From: Mucilaginibacter aquariorum
GTDB lineage: Bacteria; Bacteroidota; Bacteroidia; Sphingobacteriales; Sphingobacteriaceae
DNA length: 64,000 nt
Assembly (NCBI RefSeq): GCF_024498135.1
Contig: NZ_JANHOH010000001.1
Location: 1,984,001 to 2,048,000 of the forward strand
Direction of reading: 5' to 3'
This document shows, one piece after another, positions 59,711 to 64,000 of the stretch (positions are counted from its first letter, which is position 1; each line of letters begins with the position of its first letter). The notes beneath the pieces were generated by a model. That model saw nothing but the letters and a program-made list of their open reading frames with translations, made no database searches and was not told the DNA's origin. The translations under genes were made by a program, and so were the position numbers.

Positions 59711-62170
59711 CTAATAACTAATGGCAAACTGATCGCTGTTATTTTTGATCAATAGTGTTTTTACCTTCTCCCCTTCAACCGGATTTGATAATCCGGTTGG
59801 GTCAAATCTTGATATAGGTACCATTAGCACTTCAAAACCATTTCCGGCCTTAGCTTGTTTGCCATTCAGCTTTGCACTAAAATTATCGCCAAAACCATGC
59901 AATAGCAGTTTTATGTTACTGAATTTTGATTTTGCAGAGCCTTCTGCTTTGGCGAAAGAAATGGTCTTTTTAGCCGCATCATAAGTAATAGTACGTTTGT
60001 AGAAATCGCCTTTTTCGTAATCGAAGCTTTCACCGTCATCCTCGTAATAAACAAACTTGTTATTTACGTCGCCTTTGTACACATGCACATACAAAGTATC
60101 GGTTGGCTTTTCCATTGTGGTTTGTATTTGCGATTGCATTGGGATAATGCTACTTTCTTTAACATAAACAGGCAATTTGGATATACCCAGATCAAGCGCT
60201 ATTTTTTGGTTACCCTGTTGTACTTCGCCGGTGTACAGGTTATACCATTTACCCGCCGGGAAATACAGCTTACCATAATTGGTTACCCCATCAAACGGAA
60301 ACACCAAAAATGCTTTACCAAACATATATTGGTTCTCATATAAGCCATTGTATACATTTTCATCATGGGTGTAATCAATAGTAAGCGACCTCATTATAGG
60401 GCTGCCGATTTGTGTAGCATCGTAAAAGCTTGAGTATAAGTAGGGCAATAAACGGTAACGCAGGTTAATATAGTTACGGGTTATCTCTAATACCTCTTCA
60501 CCGTAAGCCCATGGCTCTGATGCTTTTGAGTTGATCCCCGAGTGGTTACGCATATATGGGTTAAACGCGCCAATCTGCATCCAGCGGGCATATAACGATG
60601 GTGATGCACCACCTGTAAATCCACCTACGTCCATACCTGAAAAAGGAACACCACTTAAACCAAGGCTGTTCATCAATCTTATACCTAACAGCATGTGGTC
60701 GTTCTCGGCACGGTTGTCACCTGTCCATATAGCGGCATAACGTTGTAAACCTGCGTAACCCGAACGGGTTAAAATAAACGGACGTTTATTATTAAGCGCT
60801 GCCTTGTATCCCTCATAGCTGGAGCGGATCATTTCTAAACCATAAGCATTATGTATTTGTGGATGTGACGCCAGTTTACCTTCGTAATTAAATAGAATAT
60901 TATCCGGCGCTTTTTGGCCCCAGGTGCTAAACTCGTTCATATCATTCCAGATACCGCTTACGCCCTCATCGGCATATTTTTTAAGTTCGCTTCCCCACCA
61001 TGCACGCCCTTTAGGGTTTGTAAAATCGGGAAAGTTACACCAGCCGGGCCATACCTGTCCGGTATAGTTGGTTCCATCCGGGTACTTCGCAAAAATGTCT
61101 TCTTTCAATCCGCGTTCGTAAACGCTATAGCCTTTTTCTACCTTAATGCCCGGGTCAACAATCAGGGTTACTTTAAAGCCCATGCTGTTCAGCTTTTTAG
61201 TTAAGCCCGTCGGATCAGGAAAGCGGGTTTTATCCCAGGTAAACACCTTGTATTTATCCATATAGTGGATATCCAGTGTAATACCATCTGCCGGGATCTT
61301 TTTCTCGCGAAGCGTTTGCGCTATACGATAAACTTCGGCTTCGGGGTAGTAACTGTACCGGTTTTGCTGATAGCCCAAGCTCCACAGTGGTGGCATTTTC
61401 ATTAAACCGGTAAGCGAGCTATACGAGCTAATAATATCTGCAAGGTGTTTGTTGTAGATGAAATAATAGTTCATTTCGCCACCCTTGGCACCGAATGACG
61501 AGAACCTGTCATTACTGGCACCGAAGTTAAAATCAGACTGCCAGGTGTTATCAAAGAAGATCCCGTACTGCACATTATGGTGTATCCCTAAATAAAAAGG
61601 GATAGTTGAATAAATAGGATCCTGCCCGGTTGTGTATGCATAGGTATCGCTGTTCCAGTGGGTATAGGCATTTCCTTTACGGTCAAGCGAACCAGTTTTT
61701 TCACCTAAACCTATAAAGTGCTCGTTATCCTGCATTTTTTTGTAGGTAGTAACAGATTCATTTACCCATGAAGTTGTTAAACCCGGCTCATCCTGGTTAA
61801 TAACCTCACCTGTTAGCGTGCTAAATGTTATTTGGTAAGGGCTTTTGCGGATATTTACCTTTAAAGAATCGGTAGTAAGGTTTATCTGGTCATTATCCTG
61901 AGTGATAGCCATCTTGGTTTTAACCGGCTCACTTATTACAGCGTACGAAAAATCGGCTGCCAGCTTTTGCTTATCCATGCGTACCCTTATAATATTAGGG
62001 CTATACACAACAACTTTTACAAAGGCGTTTTCTGTGGTGATATCAATTTCCTGGTTATTTACTGTAACAGCGGTTACCTTACCCACCTGTTTTATAGGGC
62101 TTTGGGCAGACAAGAGTTGGGTACAAGCCGTAAAAATTACAGCAAGGGCAATGCAGCGATTAATTTTCAT
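59711..62170 (-). CDS. GH31-family alpha-glucosidase/alpha-xylosidase (exported)
   Basis: An 819-residue enzyme from the ATG at 62,170 (MKINRCIALAV...), with signal peptide ending near LLSAQ; an upstream in-frame extension of 42 residues is unlikely. N-terminal beta domain, then barrel with DGITLDIHYMDKYKVF, nucleophile Asp in GIWNDMNEFSTWG, acid/base Asp in WTGDNRAEND, and HSGINSKASEPWAYG. A C-terminal DUF5110-type beta domain follows. Alpha-1,4/1,6-glucosidase or alpha-xylosidase activity is likely. Together with the GH65 enzyme it points to an alpha-linked glucose-containing substrate. Confidence 0.92.
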   Translation of the reverse strand: MKINRCIALAVIFTACTQLLSAQSPIKQVGKVTAVTVNNQEIDITTENAFVKVVVYSPNIIRVRMDKQKLAADFSYAVISEPVKTKMAITQDNDQINLTTDSLKVNIRKSPYQITFSTLTGEVINQDEPGLTTSWVNESVTTYKKMQDNEHFIGLGEKTGSLDRKGNAYTHWNSDTYAYTTGQDPIYSTIPFYLGIHHNVQYGIFFDNTWQSDFNFGASNDRFSSFGAKGGEMNYYFIYNKHLADIISSYSSLTGLMKMPPLWSLGYQQNRYSYYPEAEVYRIAQTLREKKIPADGITLDIHYMDKYKVFTWDKTRFPDPTGLTKKLNSMGFKVTLIVDPGIKVEKGYSVYERGLKEDIFAKYPDGTNYTGQVWPGWCNFPDFTNPKGRAWWGSELKKYADEGVSGIWNDMNEFSTWGQKAPDNILFNYEGKLASHPQIHNAYGLEMIRSSYEGYKAALNNKRPFILTRSGYAGLQRYAAIWTGDNRAENDHMLLGIRLMNSLGLSGVPFSGMDVGGFTGGASPSLYARWMQIGAFNPYMRNHSGINSKASEPWAYGEEVLEITRNYINLRYRLLPYLYSSFYDATQIGSPIMRSLTIDYTHDENVYNGLYENQYMFGKAFLVFPFDGVTNYGKLYFPAGKWYNLYTGEVQQGNQKIALDLGISKLPVYVKESSIIPMQSQIQTTMEKPTDTLYVHVYKGDVNNKFVYYEDDGESFDYEKGDFYKRTITYDAAKKTISFAKAEGSAKSKFSNIKLLLHGFGDNFSAKLNGKQAKAGNGFEVLMVPISRFDPTGLSNPVEGEKVKTLLIKNNSDQFAISY

Positions 62171-62315
62171 CTCTATTTTTGAATGGTTTAGTAAACAGAT
62201 TAAGGTCTGTTTAAACCGGAAACGAATTGGCTGACATTTCCGATTAATTGCTGAAATTATAACAGATTTATGGCATGGCATACCAATATCAATCATCAGG
62301 AAATTTTTATAATCT

Positions 62316-62350
62316 AAAAACCCTCTAATTTGAGTAATTAGAGGGTTTTT
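62316..62350 (-). terminator. Bidirectional terminator between apt and GH31
   Basis: Perfect 15-bp stem, AAAAACCCTCTAATT at 62,316-62,330 and its complement at 62,336-62,350, loop TGAGT. T-runs on both strands. Confidence 0.93.
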
Positions 62351-62407
62351 GATATTTTAATCTGCCAAAAATATAAGGTAGAATATTAATGCGTATAATC
62401 TTAAAAA

Positions 62408-62935
62408 TCAATAATCGGCAAGTACAATGATGTTATTGCTAATGGGTGATATTTTTTCCAGTCCGTTTAAAAAGCCAAGGCCTACCACAAAAGTAAAACC
62501 TGCCACATGGCCGCCCATATCCTGTATCAGTTCGCTGGTGGCGGTTACGGTACCTCCCGTTGCCAGTAAATCATCATGAATAAGGATACGATCGCCGGGA
62601 CTAAAGGCATCGGTATGGATCTCTATTGTAGCTGTACCATATTCCAATTCGTAAACTTTCTGATTAACGGTATGGGGCAGCTTCCCCGCCTTACGCACCG
62701 GGATAAACGGCACGCCCAGTCTGGTGGCAAGTGTTAAGCCAAATAAAAAACCACGACTCTCTACCCCTGCTATGGCATCTATCTGCATACCCTGCAATTT
62801 TTCTATAAAGGCATCGGTAATTTTTGTACAAAGGATAGGGTCTTTTAGTATCGGGGTGATATCCTTAAAGATAATACCCGGTTTTGGAAAGTCATGTATA
62901 TCGCGGATAGCGGTTTTAATTTGCTGCTCTATCAT
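62408..62935 (-). CDS. apt: Adenine phosphoribosyltransferase
   Basis: Purine salvage: adenine plus PRPP gives AMP. 175 residues with the opening DFPKPGIIFKDITPIL, AGVESRGFLFG, and the PRPP-binding signature ILIHDDLLATGGT near residues 120-132. Length and order of motifs are standard. The start overlaps the ComEA-like stop by four bases (ATGA), so the two are cotranscribed. Confidence 0.96.
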   Translation of the reverse strand: MIEQQIKTAIRDIHDFPKPGIIFKDITPILKDPILCTKITDAFIEKLQGMQIDAIAGVESRGFLFGLTLATRLGVPFIPVRKAGKLPHTVNQKVYELEYGTATIEIHTDAFSPGDRILIHDDLLATGGTVTATSELIQDMGGHVAGFTFVVGLGFLNGLEKISPISNNIIVLADY

Positions 62936-63774
62936 TTAAAAACTAAATAAGGCTCAATTTTACGCAAAATTCCATCATCTATAATGGCAATATTTCCTAT
63001 ATCGGCAATTGAGGCGTAATTGCCATGCTGTTTGCGATACTCAACAATGGCATTTACCTGTTTATAATCCAGATAAGGCATCAACCTTAGTTTATCAAAA
63101 CTGATGGTGTTAACGTTGATTTTACGGATGCGGCTGGCATCTACTTTTACCTGGCCTTTTATTTCATCGTACTTCAATTCATCCAGCCCAAAAACTTCTT
63201 TCAATTGCTCTTTATATACAAAGCCACCCAACCTTTCGCGATAGTAAATAATGCGTTTGGCAAAGCCCGGGCCTATCCCCTCCACACTTGTAAGTTTTGC
63301 AGAATCTGCCGAGTTTAATTCTACTACCATATTAGTAGCAGCCTTTCCTTCCGGGATAACAATGAACGGAGCCAGACGGGCATAGTCAACTTTAGTAAGG
63401 CCATATATCTTTTGTAGATCATCCGCCTTACGGAACCTGCCGCCTTTTGTGGTATAGTTTTTAATGATAGCAGCCTGCTTCGCTGTCAACCCAAGCTTTT
63501 GCCAATCGGCTACAGATGAAGTATTGGGATTAAATTTGAAAAGTGCAACGCTTTGAAGTTTGCCACCGTCATTTAATTGATTTGCCTGCGGATTGGCCTT
63601 GTTCAATTGCGCCACAGCAGCATTAAACTCTGTAACGTTTATTGTATTATCTTTGTGAAACCTCTGATAAGCGTAGGGAGCAGCCAAAACCAGTGCTATT
63701 AATACAAGCAGCACTACCATGCCGTTCCATTCTTTTTTAGTAAGGGACATGTAATTTTTGAACTGCGTTTTCAT
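62932..63774 (-). CDS. ComEA-like helix-hairpin-helix protein
   Basis: A 280-residue protein with one N-terminal membrane helix (NGMVVLLVLIALVLAAPYAY) and three helix-hairpin-helix units: LTAKQAAIIKNYTTKGGRFRK (about 90-135), the best-kept SVEGIGPGFAKRIIYYRERLGGF (about 155-205), and LMPYLDYKQVNAIVEYRKQHG (about 225-280). The middle unit has the GIGPxxA DNA-backbone contact. ComEA receptors bind incoming DNA during uptake; many Bacteroidota versions have no proven role. ATG 63,774 is chosen over an upstream TTG. Confidence 0.85.
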   Translation of the reverse strand: MKTQFKNYMSLTKKEWNGMVVLLVLIALVLAAPYAYQRFHKDNTINVTEFNAAVAQLNKANPQANQLNDGGKLQSVALFKFNPNTSSVADWQKLGLTAKQAAIIKNYTTKGGRFRKADDLQKIYGLTKVDYARLAPFIVIPEGKAATNMVVELNSADSAKLTSVEGIGPGFAKRIIYYRERLGGFVYKEQLKEVFGLDELKYDEIKGQVKVDASRIRKINVNTISFDKLRLMPYLDYKQVNAIVEYRKQHGNYASIADIGNIAIIDDGILRKIEPYLVFK

Positions 63775-63838
63775 TATCAACAGGCTAATAAGCCGTTAAA
63801 TTAATAAATTTCGAGACTTTTACTGCGTTAAATACAGC

Positions 63839-64000
63839 ATGAAAATAATAACCACCGAAGAGTTTGCCAAAGCCACCAAACTGGATAAGCTAAAAATGCC
63901 CGGATTGGCAGGCCTGTTGATGGAACTGATGAAGATAAACCAGGTGAACGATCTGTTTGCCCAGGCCCAGCCTAAACAAGGCCCGGAGTTTGTTGATGCT
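63839..64000 (+). CDS. N-terminus of a PlsC-like acyltransferase (cut by window end)
   Basis: An ATG at 63,839 opens a frame with no stop through 64,000. The product starts MKIITTEEFAKATKLDKLKM and continues LAGLLMELMKINQVNDLFAQ, QPKQGPEFVDA. This resembles the helical lead-in of Bacteroidota lysophospholipid/1-acylglycerol-phosphate acyltransferases, whose HxxxxD catalytic region would lie beyond the window. The assignment is tentative. It is divergent from the ComEA-like gene. Confidence 0.6.
   Translation, partial: MKIITTEEFAKATKLDKLKMPGLAGLLMELMKINQVNDLFAQAQPKQGPEFVDA

Overview
The window reads as a chromosomal segment of a Bacteroidota bacterium, most likely Sphingobacteriaceae (Mucilaginibacter/Pedobacter-like). 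Evidence: a SusC/SusD pair with an adjacent DUF6377-type regulator, a fused SecDF, a long NusB, a PUR-domain DUF3276 protein, DUF5522 and DUF5362 proteins, lipoprotein signals ending in SC or AC, few Shine-Dalgarno sequences, and promoter-like TAnnTTTG (-7) elements, in one case with a TTTG (-33) box 19 bases upstream. No rRNA, CRISPR array, insertion sequence or integrase is visible. One tRNA gene (Arg, CCG anticodon) is present. Family assignments come from motif recognition by eye; no database search was run.

Region 1 (1-13,450) is mostly housekeeping. It holds ispE, then thyA and folA with an antitoxin/Doc toxin pair lodged between them, secDF, a type II NADH dehydrogenase followed by an HMG-CoA-lyase-like gene, a frameshifted secreted-protein gene, a GNAT acetyltransferase overlapping a small iron-permease-like gene, class II aldolase, a split small lipoprotein, accD, and two tandem very small membrane proteins.

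Region 2 (13,467-29,621) contains a cysteine desulfurase, glmM-like mutase, a PAP2 phosphatase and a MarR regulator. A leftward chain follows (nusB, DUF1573 lipoprotein, yajC, ybbR-like, coaE, MBL-fold exonuclease, DUF5522), whose last four members overlap by single bases. Then come an amino-acid-dehydrogenase-like gene whose catalytic lysine is replaced by tyrosine, an ABC exporter, a PUR protein, mgtE and ychF.

Region 3 (29,711-36,451) starts with tRNA-Arg. Next to it sits a cassette of three leftward genes of poorly known type: a membrane protein, a Rnk/GreA-like protein, and a membrane-anchored relative of glutamate synthase that has lost its glycine-rich FMN loops. It continues with small stress and regulatory genes (AhpD-like, Crp-like), a Tat-exported TIM-barrel protein and a DUF2231-Rieske fusion.

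Region 4 (36,454-41,490) is an ethanolamine-use locus (eutC, eutB, permease) with an inserted cupredoxin gene and no microcompartment genes, next to a sphingomyelin-synthase-like membrane enzyme.

Region 5 (41,541-62,170) is a large accessory locus for glycan-type uptake. It has a GH31 glucosidase, a membrane-bound DUF6377 regulator, SusC, SusD, two consecutive lipoproteins of about 1,100 residues with FG-GAP/VCBS and ASPIC/UnbV regions, a convergent GyrI-like gene, a vanadium-haloperoxidase/PAP2-fold lipoprotein and a GH65 hydrolase. The two glycosidases suggest an alpha-glucosidic substrate. The job of the giant lipoproteins and of the haloperoxidase-like protein is unknown.

Region 6 (62,408-64,000) carries apt, a ComEA-like helix-hairpin-helix protein and the start of an acyltransferase-like gene.

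A recurring non-coding feature is a set of intergenic hairpins with arms of about 16-22 bp, built from reiterated short words that differ from site to site. They occur at 72-123, 14,984-15,047, 20,655-20,742, 28,445-28,494, 29,643-29,692 and 33,359-33,425, with single-arm relatives elsewhere.
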